A stretch of 64,000 nucleotides of DNA from Streptomyces sp. TG1A-8. Its GTDB lineage: Bacteria > Actinomycetota > Actinomycetes > Streptomycetales > Streptomycetaceae. Positions 1-7,624 of the stretch are shown here, in pieces. Position numbers and translations under genes: made by a program. The notes beneath the pieces are model-generated. The model was not told the origin of the DNA and did not search any database. It worked only from the letters and a program-made list of their open reading frames with translations. Numbering within the stretch: position 1 is the first letter of the stretch; every line of letters begins with the position of its first letter. The DNA is taken from NCBI RefSeq assembly GCF_030499535.1, contig NZ_JASTLB010000004.1:124001-188000 (forward strand), given 5' to 3'.

Positions 1-1
1 C

Positions 2-430
2 AATGACGGACCCGGCGGGCACGCCGCCGGCGACCGCGTCCTGGCCGCCACCGCGCAGCGGCTCACCGCCTGGGCGGGCAGCCGCGGGGCGGTCGGCAGG
101 CTCGGAGGGGACGAGTTCGCCTTCGCGGTGCGGATCGGACCCGCCCGCCGCGAGCTCCGTCTCGCCCAGCTCACGCAGCTGCTCGCGCAGCCGGTTCAGG
201 TCGACGACGGTGTCCTGGTCGACGTCGCCGCGTCGGTCGGCGCCGCCTGCCCCGACGTCCCCGGCACTCGGGACCTGTCCCTGCTTCAGCGGGCCGCCAA
301 CGCCGCGATGTACGCGGGCAAGCACACCGGCCGCGCCGTCTTCGCCGACCGCTCCCACGCCACTGTGCCGTCCATCAACGGCCGCCGTGCCGGACGGCCG
401 GGCACCCACACGCTGGGGCGGGCGGCATGA
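2..430 (+). CDS. GGDEF-domain protein, C-terminal part (5' end outside window)
   Basis: Frame 2 is open from the window edge and reads NDGPGGHAAGDRVL, then LGGDEFAFA at codons 34-42, then the usual tail AANAAMYAGKHTGRAVF. This is the diguanylate cyclase fold: the GGDEF motif binds GTP and metal, and the family makes cyclic di-GMP. Only the C-terminal ~140 residues are visible, so N-terminal sensor domains and the true start are unknown. The stop TGA overlaps the ATG of the next gene (ATGA), which points to translational coupling with the ASCH gene. All signature residues are intact, so activity is possible. Small GGDEF proteins encoded on plasmids are known, but the role here is inferred. Confidence 0.8.
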   Translation, partial: NDGPGGHAAGDRVLAATAQRLTAWAGSRGAVGRLGGDEFAFAVRIGPARRELRLAQLTQLLAQPVQVDDGVLVDVAASVGAACPDVPGTRDLSLLQRAANAAMYAGKHTGRAVFADRSHATVPSINGRRAGRPGTHTLGRAA

Positions 431-885
431 GCGAGACCACCACCGTCGACCCGGGCACCTGGATCCGGGGCATCACGATCCGCCAGCCCTGGACGACCTG
501 CATCCTCGCCGGGAAAGACGTGGAGAACAGGCCGGCCCCCTGGTCCTGGCGCGGCTGGCTGCTGCTGCACGCCGGGCAGGTCACCGAACGGGCCCCGATG
601 CGCGACCCGCTGGTCGCCACCGCGATCCGCGGCCGCGCCCTGCACACCCGGGCCGTCGTCGGTGTCGCCCGCCTCACCGACTGCCACCAGGACGCCGCCG
701 GCACCGCCCCGTGCTCGAAGTGGGCGCAGCCCGACGCGTTCCACCTCGTCCTCACCGACGTCCACGAGCTCGCGCTCCCCATCCCGTGGCTGCACGGCCA
801 GCTCGGACCGTGGCGCCCGTCGCAGGACCTCGTGGACCAGGTCCTCCTCCAGCTCCCCCACCTCGCCCCGGAGGGCACCTCATGA
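427..885 (+). CDS. ASCH-domain protein (predicted RNA-binding)
   Basis: This 152-residue protein begins with the typical ASCH block IRQPWTTCILAGKDVENR (residues 16-33). WLLLHAG and a C-terminal beta-rich part follow. ASCH domains resemble PUA domains and are proposed to bind RNA or modified nucleotides; the biochemical role in this subfamily is not known. The ATG overlaps the stop of the upstream GGDEF gene, and its own TGA overlaps the ATG of the downstream whiB-like gene (ATGA at both junctions). The three genes are therefore almost certainly co-translated. The protein has no membrane segment or signal peptide and should be cytoplasmic. Confidence 0.8.
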   Translation: MSETTTVDPGTWIRGITIRQPWTTCILAGKDVENRPAPWSWRGWLLLHAGQVTERAPMRDPLVATAIRGRALHTRAVVGVARLTDCHQDAAGTAPCSKWAQPDAFHLVLTDVHELALPIPWLHGQLGPWRPSQDLVDQVLLQLPHLAPEGTS

Positions 886-1442
886 GCGGCAATCACACCG
901 GCGTCGCCAAACTGCCGGACATCGTCCCCGCCGACGACCGGATCCCCTTCCCCCACACCGACCAGGCCCTGCGCTGCCGCACGGAACCCGGCCTGTTCGC
1001 CATCGAGGACATCCACAACACCGACGAAGACCCCCGCGCCCGGGAGAAGGCGCTCGTCAAGGCCAAGCACGCCTGCTCCGGCTGCCCGATCGTCGAGGGC
1101 TGCCTGAAGTGGGCGCTCGCCAACCTCGCCCTGACGAAGACCGGGGTGTGGGCGGCGACCACCGCCCGGGACCGCAAGCAGCTGCGCAAGCAGCTCGTAG
1201 CCCGCCTCGGTGACGACTGGGTCGGCGTCGTCGCCGAACAGGACCGCCGCCGCCGTGAGCGGCAGCGCGCGGCGCGCGTCGTCCCGCCGACTGCCCGCGA
1301 ACAGGCCCTCACCCGGCTGGAGCTGGAGCTCATCCCCACCCGGCCCAAGCCGTACAACCGCTGGAAGGAACCGATCACCCCGGCGCAGGCGGCGTCCAAC
1401 CGGCACGTGCTGGAGCTGGTCGCCAGCGCCAAGGCGACGTAG
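882..1442 (+). CDS. WhiB-family iron-sulfur transcriptional regulator
   Basis: The protein has 186 residues. Cys32, Cys65, Cys68 and Cys74 form the C...CxxCx5C pattern that ligates a [4Fe-4S] cluster in Wbl proteins. It is followed by a GVW turn (residues 88-90) and a basic tract RDRKQLRKQL. The family comprises actinobacterial regulators that often bind sigma factor SigA and respond to redox or nitric oxide. The C-terminal ~80 residues extend beyond a minimal Wbl domain and are basic and Arg-rich. The start overlaps the ASCH stop (ATGA) and the next gene begins 3 nt after the stop, so it sits inside an operon. Target genes cannot be inferred. Confidence 0.9.
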   Translation: MSGNHTGVAKLPDIVPADDRIPFPHTDQALRCRTEPGLFAIEDIHNTDEDPRAREKALVKAKHACSGCPIVEGCLKWALANLALTKTGVWAATTARDRKQLRKQLVARLGDDWVGVVAEQDRRRRERQRAARVVPPTAREQALTRLELELIPTRPKPYNRWKEPITPAQAASNRHVLELVASAKAT

Positions 1443-1444
1443 CC

Positions 1445-2284
1445 GTGTTCACCGACTGGACCGAGGCCCTTGAGGCCGAAGCGCTGCCCCTGGACCCGAA
1501 CCTGGCGCAGCAGCTCGCCGCCGCCCGGGTCACCGCCCGCAGCTCCCGCGACAAGGACGACATGGCGCTGCTCCTGGACGTCCTCGGGCTGCCCACCGAC
1601 GAATCCACCCTCACCGCTCTGCTCCCCCTCATCCCGGAAACCGGAGACGCACCCACCATGACGAACGCCCCCGCCGCCCCGGCCCTGTCCGCGCACGAGG
1701 CCATGGCGATCTCCATGCACAACAACGGCGACAGCGAGCAGGCCATCCGCGAGGCCACCGGCCTGAGCGAGACCGAACTCAGCGACCTCATCGCCGACCA
1801 GGTCCTCGGATTGCCCGGCGTGGCCGCCGACGCCCCGGCCATCAACGTCCCGGTCGTCCCGCTGGCCGTCTCCAACGAGGTGCAGCAGCTGCTCGACTGG
1901 GCGGCCGCGCACCCGGCCGCCTCGGTCCGCAGTCGCGCTGCCCGCATCACCGCCGACCTGTCCGAGCTGACCGAGCGCCGCGAGAGCGAGGCCGCACAGC
2001 GCGAGGCCGAAGAGAAGGTCGCCAAGGCCAAGGCCGAACTGGAGAAGGCGCAGGAGGAACTGCGCGCCGCGAAGGCCGGCACCCGCACTACCCCGGCGGC
2101 CGCCACCGCGCCCACCCCGATCCGCTCGGGCCTGGGCAGCGGCCGCACCCGGGAGGAGCTCGCCGCCATCAGGACGTGGGCGCGCGCCAACGGCCACCAG
2201 GTCGCCGACGCGGGCATGGTCCGCAAGGCGGTCCTGGAGGCGTACGACGCCGCCCATCAGGCGCCGGTCCGGAAGGTCGGCTGA
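1445..2284 (+). CDS. Lsr2-like DNA-binding protein with coiled-coil region
   Basis: This 279-residue protein starts with GTG 3 nt after the whiB-like stop. Residues ~170-210 are a charged Ala/Glu/Lys stretch that should form a coiled coil. The last ~40 residues (TREELAAIRTWARANGH ... VLEAYDAAH) match the C-terminal AT-hook-like DNA-binding domain of Lsr2, the actinobacterial xenogeneic silencer. The N-terminal Lsr2 oligomerisation domain is absent, so this is a plasmid-type Lsr2-like protein and not Lsr2 itself. Sitting with GGDEF, ASCH and WhiB genes, it may manage expression of horizontally acquired DNA; that role is an inference. Confidence 0.75.
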   Translation: MFTDWTEALEAEALPLDPNLAQQLAAARVTARSSRDKDDMALLLDVLGLPTDESTLTALLPLIPETGDAPTMTNAPAAPALSAHEAMAISMHNNGDSEQAIREATGLSETELSDLIADQVLGLPGVAADAPAINVPVVPLAVSNEVQQLLDWAAAHPAASVRSRAARITADLSELTERRESEAAQREAEEKVAKAKAELEKAQEELRAAKAGTRTTPAAATAPTPIRSGLGSGRTREELAAIRTWARANGHQVADAGMVRKAVLEAYDAAHQAPVRKVG

Positions 2285-2287
2285 CTC

Positions 2288-2431
2288 ATGGCCGACGACG
2301 CTATAGCCCTGGACGGCTTTCTGGACGAAGAGACTGTGCCCGGCGATCTGCACGGCAGCACGGCACGGTTTCGCCTCACCGTCTCCCCGACGGACGAGCG
2401 CACGGACGAGATGATCCTAATCCCTATGTAA
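2288..2431 (+). pseudogene. Small ORF, fifth gene of the operon, cut by an IS end
   Basis: An ATG 3 nt after the Lsr2-like stop opens 47 codons (MADDAIALDGFLDEETVPGD...), acidic and without a recognisable domain. The TAA stop (2429-2431) is the first three bases of the inverted repeat of the adjacent IS5-family element. The original gene was therefore longer and has lost its 3' part. Its position suggests a further member of the upstream operon. Function unknown. Confidence 0.5.
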
Positions 2432-2700
2432 GCGCTCCTAGCAAAATGACCGACTGTGCCTTGGAATGACAGCCTGTCAGTCGGTGTTGCGCTTGCATCT
2501 GGTGGATCGGGGTGGGGTGTGGGGCAGCGCAGGCCGTGGGAGGTCGAGGACGGGCTGTGGGAGCGGATCGCTCCGCTGTTGCCGGTGGTCGAACGCCGGC
2601 AGCGGTATCCGGGGCGCAGGCGGCTGGATGACCGGCGGGTGCTCAGCGGGATCCTGTTTGTGCTGTACACAGGAATCCCATGGAGGTTCCTGCCACGGGA
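2429..2700 (+). mobile_element. IS5-family element, left-end fragment
   Basis: Left inverted repeat TAAGCGCTCCTAGCAAAA (2429-2446) is followed by the 5' part of a transposase gene. The fragment matches 4473-4723 almost base for base from 2450 until the two diverge after 2700. Only about the first 80 codons (…VEDGLWERIAPLLPVV…LYTGIPW) are present, so it cannot transpose on its own. The matching right inverted repeat lies at 5352-5369, after the second copy. From 2701 to 2900 I see no recognisable gene. Confidence 0.8.
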
Positions 2701-2900
2701 ACCCGGTCGTTCTCACGCCGTGCCGACCTGCTGACGGATCGTAGGCGGGGGCCGGTCGTGGGCGTAGCCGAACCGGGCATCCCGCCGGAGCGGGATCTGT
2801 CCGATGATCCACGCCATGGTCATCGGCCGCTGACCGGCACGAGTACCCAACTCGCCATTCAGATCAGACCTGTGACCAGCAACTTCAGGTTGCACACCGC

Positions 2901-3506
2901 TCATTGAGGCGCGGTTGCGGTTCGTATGATCATTTCGACAAGCTGATCGCCGGTAACGTGCCACTTCTGGGTTTCCAGGAGACCGCCGTTCTCGAAGCTG
3001 ATGATGCCGTGCACGCTGGTCAGCAACATCGCACCGACCGGCCGGGCGCGCTGTGGATCCGCGAGGGCACCCGCGACGATCGAAAGGAACTTGTCGTGCG
3101 TGCGTGACACCGCAGCGATCGCTTCGCTGGACGCAGTCGATGACACGCCAAACATCAACGCATAGGTGTGTGGGCGCCGCCGACCGACGTCCATCAGGTC
3201 GGCCAGTGCGCGTGCCAGGCGCTCGGCCGGCGTCAGATGTTCCGCCGCAATGAGTGCATCGAGACCTTCGCTAACATGCCCCCAGCTCCTGGCTGCGACC
3301 GCGGCGAGCAGGTGCTCCTTGTCCGGAAAATGTCCGTACGGCGCCCCGCGAGACACGTCCGCCCTGGTCCCCACGGCGCGCAGGGTCACCGCGCCGGGAC
3401 CACCCTCGTCCAGCAGATCGGCGGCAGCTTCGACCAGCGCTCGCCGGGTGGCTGCGGCACTTTCCAATCGGCTGACCATGCCCCCAATGTTACGTGACGC
3501 TGTCAC
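2901..3506 (-). CDS. TetR-family transcriptional repressor
   Basis: The protein has 201 residues with an N-terminal helix-turn-helix: RALVEAAADLLDEGGPGAVT, then VSRGAPYGHFPDKEHLLAAV, the classic TetR signature. The C-terminal ligand domain is divergent and the inducer is unknown. It starts with GTG at 3506; an ATG at 3479 preceded by GGGGG is an alternative. It is divergent from the short-chain dehydrogenase at 3551. The intergenic region holds three TGACA/TGTCA-type dyads, one overlapping each start, so it very likely represses itself and the dehydrogenase. It is part of a cargo piece lodged inside a split IS5-family element. Confidence 0.88.
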   Translation of the reverse strand: MTASRNIGGMVSRLESAAATRRALVEAAADLLDEGGPGAVTLRAVGTRADVSRGAPYGHFPDKEHLLAAVAARSWGHVSEGLDALIAAEHLTPAERLARALADLMDVGRRRPHTYALMFGVSSTASSEAIAAVSRTHDKFLSIVAGALADPQRARPVGAMLLTSVHGIISFENGGLLETQKWHVTGDQLVEMIIRTATAPQ

Positions 3507-3562
3507 ACGACTCGTTTGACAATGTCACGTGAGCCGCTATCGTCACTCATATGACAACGTCA
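3494..3562. promoter_or_regulatory. TetR operators and a leaderless-type promoter for the SDR gene
   Basis: Three dyads are visible: GTGACGCTGTCAC (3494-3506), TGACAATGTCA (3517-3527) and TGACAACGTCA (3552-3562). TTGACA (3516-3521) and TATCGT (3538-3543) are spaced 16 bp apart. This would place +1 near 3549-3551, at or next to the ATG at 3551, with no ribosome binding site, so the transcript may be leaderless. The second dyad covers the -35 box and the third covers the start codon, an arrangement suited to tight repression by the divergent TetR protein. Confidence 0.6.
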
Positions 3563-4429
3563 CATGAGCACTCCGGGATGATCCTGATTACTGGCGCGTC
3601 GACGGGCATGGGTGCCGCGACCGCCCGCGAGCTTGCCCGCCGCGGCTTTCATGTTCTGGCAAGCGTCCGGCGCCAATCCGACGCCGACACACTGCGGAGC
3701 GCGGGACTGGAGCCGGTGCTCCTGGACATCACCGATCCCGAACAGATCGCCTCAGTTTCCAAACGTATCGCCGACGACCCGGCAGGGCGACCGCTTCGCG
3801 CAGTGATCAACAACGCCGGCATCGCCATCAACGCGCCGGTCGAGGTGCTGTCGATGGAGCAGTGGCAACGGCAATTCGACGTGAACTTCTTCGGGCACAT
3901 CGCGGTGACCAAAGCCGTCCTGCCCGCACTGCACGCCAGCGGCGGCCGGGTGGTGAACATCAGCTCCATCGGAGGCCGGATCGCGATGCCGACCTACGGC
4001 GCCTACGCCGCTGCGAAGTTCGCCATGGAAGCGATGAGCGACTCCCTGCGGCGGGAGCTCGCACCTCACGGCGTGCAGGTCGTGGTCGTCGAGCCCGGCG
4101 GGGTAAAGACCGAGATGACCGGCCACGGCATCGAGCGGGCGAACGACACCATTGCCACGTTGTCGCCGACCCAGCGCAGCCGCTACGGCGAGCTGCTACA
4201 GGCGATCATCAACCAGGCGACATCGTTCACCGACTCCGGACTGTCCGCCGAGGCCGCCGCCCTGGTCATCGCCAAGGCCGCGACCGCCCGGCGCCCGCGC
4301 ACCCGGTACACCATCGGGCGCGACGCGGCCGTACTCACCCGCCTGTCACGGATCCTCTCCGACAAGATGCTCGACCGCATCCTTGCCGCCAACCTTCGCC
4401 CCCATTACCCCAAACCGCACAGCGCCTGA
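3551..4429 (+). CDS. Short-chain dehydrogenase/reductase (SDR)
   Basis: This 292-residue classical SDR has the cofactor motif TGASTGMG (14-21), NNAG (87-90), catalytic Ser138/139 in NISSIGG, and Tyr152-x3-Lys156 in the active site. Such enzymes oxidise or reduce alcohols and carbonyls with NAD(P)H; the substrate cannot be told from sequence. The C-terminal part (TRYTIGRDA...) resembles SDRs acting on lipophilic substrates. The ATG at 3551 is preceded by promoter elements but no Shine-Dalgarno sequence; Met10 (3578) is the alternative start. Its control by the divergent TetR repressor suggests a detoxification or xenobiotic response role, which is inferred. Confidence 0.9.
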   Translation: MTTSHEHSGMILITGASTGMGAATARELARRGFHVLASVRRQSDADTLRSAGLEPVLLDITDPEQIASVSKRIADDPAGRPLRAVINNAGIAINAPVEVLSMEQWQRQFDVNFFGHIAVTKAVLPALHASGGRVVNISSIGGRIAMPTYGAYAAAKFAMEAMSDSLRRELAPHGVQVVVVEPGGVKTEMTGHGIERANDTIATLSPTQRSRYGELLQAIINQATSFTDSGLSAEAAALVIAKAATARRPRTRYTIGRDAAVLTRLSRILSDKMLDRILAANLRPHYPKPHSA

Positions 4430-4472
4430 TCAATTGCCCCAGCAGGGAGGGTGTATCAGGAATCAGACACTC

Positions 4473-5369
4473 CCGACTGTGCCTTGGAACGACAGCCTGT
4501 CAATCGGTGTTGTGCTTGCATCTGGTGGATCGGGGTGGGGTGTGGGGCAGCGCAGGCCGTGGGAGGTCGAGGACGGGCTGTGGGAGCGGATCGCTCCGCT
4601 GTTGCCGGTGGTCGAACGCCGGCAGCGGTATCCGGGGCGCAGGCGGCTGGATGACCGGCGGGTGCTCAGCGGGATCCTGTTCGTGCTGTACACAGGAATC
4701 CCATGGGAGTTCCTGCCGCAGGAGCTGGGCTACGGATCGGGAAGTACGTGCTGGCGCAGGCTGCGGGACTGGCAGGAGGCCGGAGTGTGGCAGGCGCTGC
4801 ACGAGCTGCTGCTGGCCGAGTTACGTGCGGCCGATCTGCTGGACTTCTCCCGGGCCGCGGTGGACGGCTCGCATCTGCGGGCGATGAAGGGCGGAGCCAA
4901 GACGGGGCCGTCCCCGGTGGACCGGGGCAGGACGGGCAGCAAGCACCACGTAATCGTGGAGGCGCACGGCATCCCGCTCGCCGCCATTCTGACCGGCGGC
5001 AACCGCCACGACGTCACCCAGCTGATGCCCCTGGTCCACGCCGTGCCCCCGGTCCAGGGCAAGCGCGGGCGACCCCGCCGGCGCCCCGGCGTGCTGTACG
5101 CCGACCGCGGCTACGACTACGACGTCTACCGCCGCGCCGTGCGTGAGGTGGGCATCCGCCCGGTCATCGCCCACCGTGGGACCGGGCACGGCTCCGGCCT
5201 GGGCGTGCACCGCTGGGTCGTCGAAGCCGCCTTTGCACTCCTGCACTGGTTCCGCCGTCTGCGCATCCGCTGGGAGGTCCGCGACGACCTCCACGAAGCC
5301 TTCCTCAGCCTCGGCTGCAGCATCATCTGCTGGCGTCGCCTGAAGACCTCTTTTTGCTAGGAGTCCTTA
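4473..5369 (+). mobile_element. IS5-family element, copy with intact transposase and right end
   Basis: Homology to the fragment at 2450-2700 begins at 4473, and the element ends in TTTTGCTAGGAGTCCTTA (5352-5369), which pairs with the inverted repeat at 2429-2446 (16 of 18 positions). This copy has no left inverted repeat of its own. Together the two partial copies look like one IS interrupted by a ~2 kb segment carrying the TetR/SDR pair, with ~250 bp of IS sequence duplicated on both sides of the cargo. Confidence 0.8.
4542..5360 (+). CDS. IS5-family transposase
   Basis: From GTG 4542 this encodes ~272 residues: N-terminal VEDGLWERIAPLLPVV (the DUF4096-type insertion domain), then DDE transposase blocks AAVDGSHLRAMKGG, GPSPVDRGRTGSKHHV, YADRGYDYDVYR and WVVEAAFALLHWFRRLRIRW. 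The catalytic Asp residues lie in AVDGSH and ADRGYD, and the Glu in WVVEAAF. Unlike the IS5 copies at 6.8 and 44 kb, the reading frame is continuous through the KGG block. In-frame upstream codons extend to ~4488, so the exact start is uncertain. Probably a functional protein, but its element lacks one end. Confidence 0.85.
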   Translation: MGQRRPWEVEDGLWERIAPLLPVVERRQRYPGRRRLDDRRVLSGILFVLYTGIPWEFLPQELGYGSGSTCWRRLRDWQEAGVWQALHELLLAELRAADLLDFSRAAVDGSHLRAMKGGAKTGPSPVDRGRTGSKHHVIVEAHGIPLAAILTGGNRHDVTQLMPLVHAVPPVQGKRGRPRRRPGVLYADRGYDYDVYRRAVREVGIRPVIAHRGTGHGSGLGVHRWVVEAAFALLHWFRRLRIRWEVRDDLHEAFLSLGCSIICWRRLKTSFC

Positions 5370-5370
5370 G

Positions 5371-6768
5371 TACTCCAGCAGCGGTTCGTGTCCTGAGCTG
5401 GTGGTTGTCGTTGTCCTGGTATGGAGGGGATGAGTGAAGCCGCTTGCTGGGCCGGCGAGTTGGAGTTGGTGTTCGCTCGGGTGGCGGGCAGGTTCACTCG
5501 GGCGGATCTGCGGTGGCGGATGCGGGACTACGTCCGTGGTCTGCTGGGGCGGGCGACACGCAAGAACGGCTGGCAGCTTGCGGAATGGGCAGGTCACCGC
5601 ACTCCGGACGGCTTTCAGCGGCTGCTGAACAGCAGTGTCTGGGACGCGGACGCCCTGCGTGACGACGTCCGTGCCTACGTCGCCGAACGGCTCGGACCGG
5701 GCGGTGTGCTGATCATCGACGACACGGGATTCATCAAGAAGGGCACCACCTCAGCCGGGGTCAGTCGGCAGTACACCGGCACCTCAGGAAAGATCGACAA
5801 CTGTCAGATCGGCGTGTTCGCCGCCTACGCCACCAGCTCAGGCCGGGCCTTGGTGGACCGGGAGCTCTACCTGCCCAAAGCCTGGACGTCCGACCGTGAC
5901 CGCTGCCGGGCGGCCAAGATCCCCGACGGGCGAGGCTTTGCGACCAAGGGGGAACTGGCCCGGGACATCGTCCGCCGCTGCCTGGCCGCCGGCCTGCCGG
6001 CGTCGTGGGTGACCGCGGATGAGGCCTACGGGCAGGACTGGCACTTCCGCCGCCTGCTCGAGCAGACGGGCGTCGGCTACGTGGTGGCGGTGCCCAAGTC
6101 CCAGCAGATCAAGTCCCTGGCCGGCATCTGGCGCATCGACCATCTCATCGATGAAGCACCCGATGATGCCTGGCAGCGGCTGTCCTGCGGCGATGGGGCG
6201 AAGGGCCCGCGGATCTACGACTGGGCCGGGGCCAAGTTGCCCGCCAACATCATCTTCGATCCGGATCCGCCGACCCATCACCGGTGGGTGATGGCCCGCC
6301 GCAGCCTGTCCGACCCCGAAGATGTGGCCTACTACCTGGCCTACGCACCCGTGGATGTCGAGATCGCCGAGCTGGTCCGCATCGCCGGCTCCCGCTGGGC
6401 GATCGAGGAGTGCTTCCAGGCCGCGAAGAACGAGTGCGGCCTGGACGAGTACGAAGTCCGCCGCTATGTCGGCTGGTATCGGCACATCACCCTGGCCATG
6501 CTCGCCCACGCCGTCTTGGCCGCACTCGCAGCACAAGCCCAGGCCGGCGGGGAGGCAAAGGGGGCTGCAGAAACGGATCAGCCACCGTCCCGCTCACCGT
6601 GGCAGAGATCCGGCGGCTCCTGGACACTCTCCTGCCCCACCCACGAGCCGACCGCGATCCCATCACCCACGCACTGAACTGGTCCGCCTGGAGAAGACAC
6701 CGCCAGGCCATCGCCCGCCGCTGCCACTACCGAAAACGCACCTCAGGCCACGAACCGCTGCTGGAGTA
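5371..6768 (+). mobile_element. IS701-type insertion sequence, complete, TTAG target duplication
   Basis: Perfect 20-bp terminal inverted repeats TACTCCAGCAGCGGTTCGTG (5371-5390) and its complement (6749-6768) bound a 1398-bp element. TTAG is duplicated at 5367-5370 and 6769-6772, the YTAR-type 4-bp target known for IS701-like elements. The target was the terminal CTTA of the IS5-family element on the left, so this insertion is younger than that IS. Confidence 0.92.
5421..6677 (+). CDS. IS701-family transposase, probably extended by -1 frameshift to 6772
   Basis: The zero-frame product has 418 residues and shows the DDE-type blocks VLIIDDTGFIKKG, WVTADEAYG and RWAIEECFQAAKNE. After GGEAKG the zero frame turns into low-quality sequence. 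The -1 frame there continues with TVPLTVAEIRRLLDTLL, a normal transposase C-terminus, up to a TAG at 6770-6772. The switch point has an in-phase A_AAG_GGG heptamer, a canonical -1 slippery sequence. The second IS701 copy at 59.6 kb switches frame at the same place. ATG 5430 is an alternative start. Confidence 0.88.
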   Translation: MEGMSEAACWAGELELVFARVAGRFTRADLRWRMRDYVRGLLGRATRKNGWQLAEWAGHRTPDGFQRLLNSSVWDADALRDDVRAYVAERLGPGGVLIIDDTGFIKKGTTSAGVSRQYTGTSGKIDNCQIGVFAAYATSSGRALVDRELYLPKAWTSDRDRCRAAKIPDGRGFATKGELARDIVRRCLAAGLPASWVTADEAYGQDWHFRRLLEQTGVGYVVAVPKSQQIKSLAGIWRIDHLIDEAPDDAWQRLSCGDGAKGPRIYDWAGAKLPANIIFDPDPPTHHRWVMARRSLSDPEDVAYYLAYAPVDVEIAELVRIAGSRWAIEECFQAAKNECGLDEYEVRRYVGWYRHITLAMLAHAVLAALAAQAQAGGEAKGAAETDQPPSRSPWQRSGGSWTLSCPTHEPTAIPSPTH

Positions 6769-6809
6769 TTAGACGTCGTCTCATTTGGGGTGCTGGGTAG
6801 TCTGCCGGT

Positions 6810-7163
6810 GTGGTGATGGTCGAGCGCATGGTGCCGGATGAATTGTGGGAGCTGTTCGAGCGGGTGGTCCCGCCTGCTCCATCGCGGCCGCAGGGCGGCG
6901 GTCGGCGGCGATACGGGGATCGCGAGGTGCTGGCCGCGATCATCTTCGTGGCCACGACGGGCTGTACCTGGCGGCAGTTGCCGCCGGTCTTCGGCCCCTC
7001 AGGGCCGACCGCGCACCGGCGCTTCACCGAGTGGAGTGCCGCCCGGGTCTGGGCGAAGCTGCACCGCCTCATCCTCGACGAGCTGGGCTCGCGCGGAGAT
7101 CTGGACTGGTCGCGGTGTGCGATCGACTCGGTGAACATGCGGGCCCTGAAAGGGGGGACCTGA
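6810..7163 (+). CDS. IS5-family transposase, OrfA
   Basis: OrfA (117 residues) carries the N-terminal insertion domain (MVPDELWELFERVVPP ... GCTWRQLPPVFG) and the first catalytic Asp block CAIDSVNMRALKGG. Translation stops at TGA 7161-7163, just after GGGGGG (7152-7157). The rest of the DDE domain continues in the -1 frame (OrfB). Two overlapping frames joined by -1 frameshifting at a homopolymeric run are common in this IS group, so the arrangement is likely functional and not a mutation. Confidence 0.85.
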   Translation: MVMVERMVPDELWELFERVVPPAPSRPQGGGRRRYGDREVLAAIIFVATTGCTWRQLPPVFGPSGPTAHRRFTEWSAARVWAKLHRLILDELGSRGDLDWSRCAIDSVNMRALKGGT

Positions 7164-7612
7164 CAGGTCCGAATCCTGTGGACCGGGGCAAGAAAGGCTC
7201 GAAGATCCACTTGATCACCGAGCGGACCGGTTTACCCCTCTCGATCGGGATCTCCGGCGCGAACCTGCACGACAGCCAGGCACTCGAGCCGCTCGTGCGC
7301 GGCATCCCGCCGATCCGCTCCCGCCGCGGCCCGCGCAGGCGACGGCCCGCCAAACTGCACGCGGACAAGGGATACGACTACGACCACCTGCGCCGCTGGC
7401 TACGCAAGCGAGGCATCCGGCACCGCATCGCCCGCAAAAGCATCGAGTCCTCCACCCGGCTGGGCCGGCACCGCTGGACGATCGAGCGCACGATGTCCTG
7501 GCTGGGCGGCTGCCGTCGCTTACACCGCCGCTACGAACGCAAGGCCGAGCACTTCCTGGCCTTCACCGCCATCGCCTGCAGCCTCATCTGCTACCGCAGA
7601 CTCACCAAATGA
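7157..7612 (+). CDS. IS5-family transposase, OrfB (expressed by -1 frameshift)
   Basis: The -1 frame begins DLTGPNPVDRGKKGSKIHL directly after KGG of OrfA and carries ADKGYDYDHLRRWL (second Asp) and RWTIERTMSWLGGCRRLHRR (Glu). It has no start codon or ribosome binding site at its beginning, which supports production as an OrfA-B fusion through slippage on the six-G run at 7152-7157. The fused protein would be ~270 residues, normal for the family. Confidence 0.82.
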   Translation, partial: DLTGPNPVDRGKKGSKIHLITERTGLPLSIGISGANLHDSQALEPLVRGIPPIRSRRGPRRRRPAKLHADKGYDYDHLRRWLRKRGIRHRIARKSIESSTRLGRHRWTIERTMSWLGGCRRLHRRYERKAEHFLAFTAIACSLICYRRLTK

Positions 7613-7624
7613 GACGACGTCTTA

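Larger units (their letters stand above)
6772..7621 (+). mobile_element. IS5-family (IS427-like) insertion sequence, complete, TTA duplication
   Basis: Terminal inverted repeats GACGTCGTCTCATTTGG (from 6772) and the complement ending at 7621 bound an 850-bp element flanked by TTA on both sides (6769-6771 and 7622-7624). It abuts the IS701-type element and shares the TTAG sequence with its target duplication. On the right it interrupts the kinase-like gene at 7625. Confidence 0.88.

Noticed and set aside
893..2353. Long open frame on the minus strand opposite the WhiB/Lsr2-like genes
   Set aside because: It is the antisense shadow of high-GC coding DNA; the plus-strand genes have clear motifs and ribosome binding sites.
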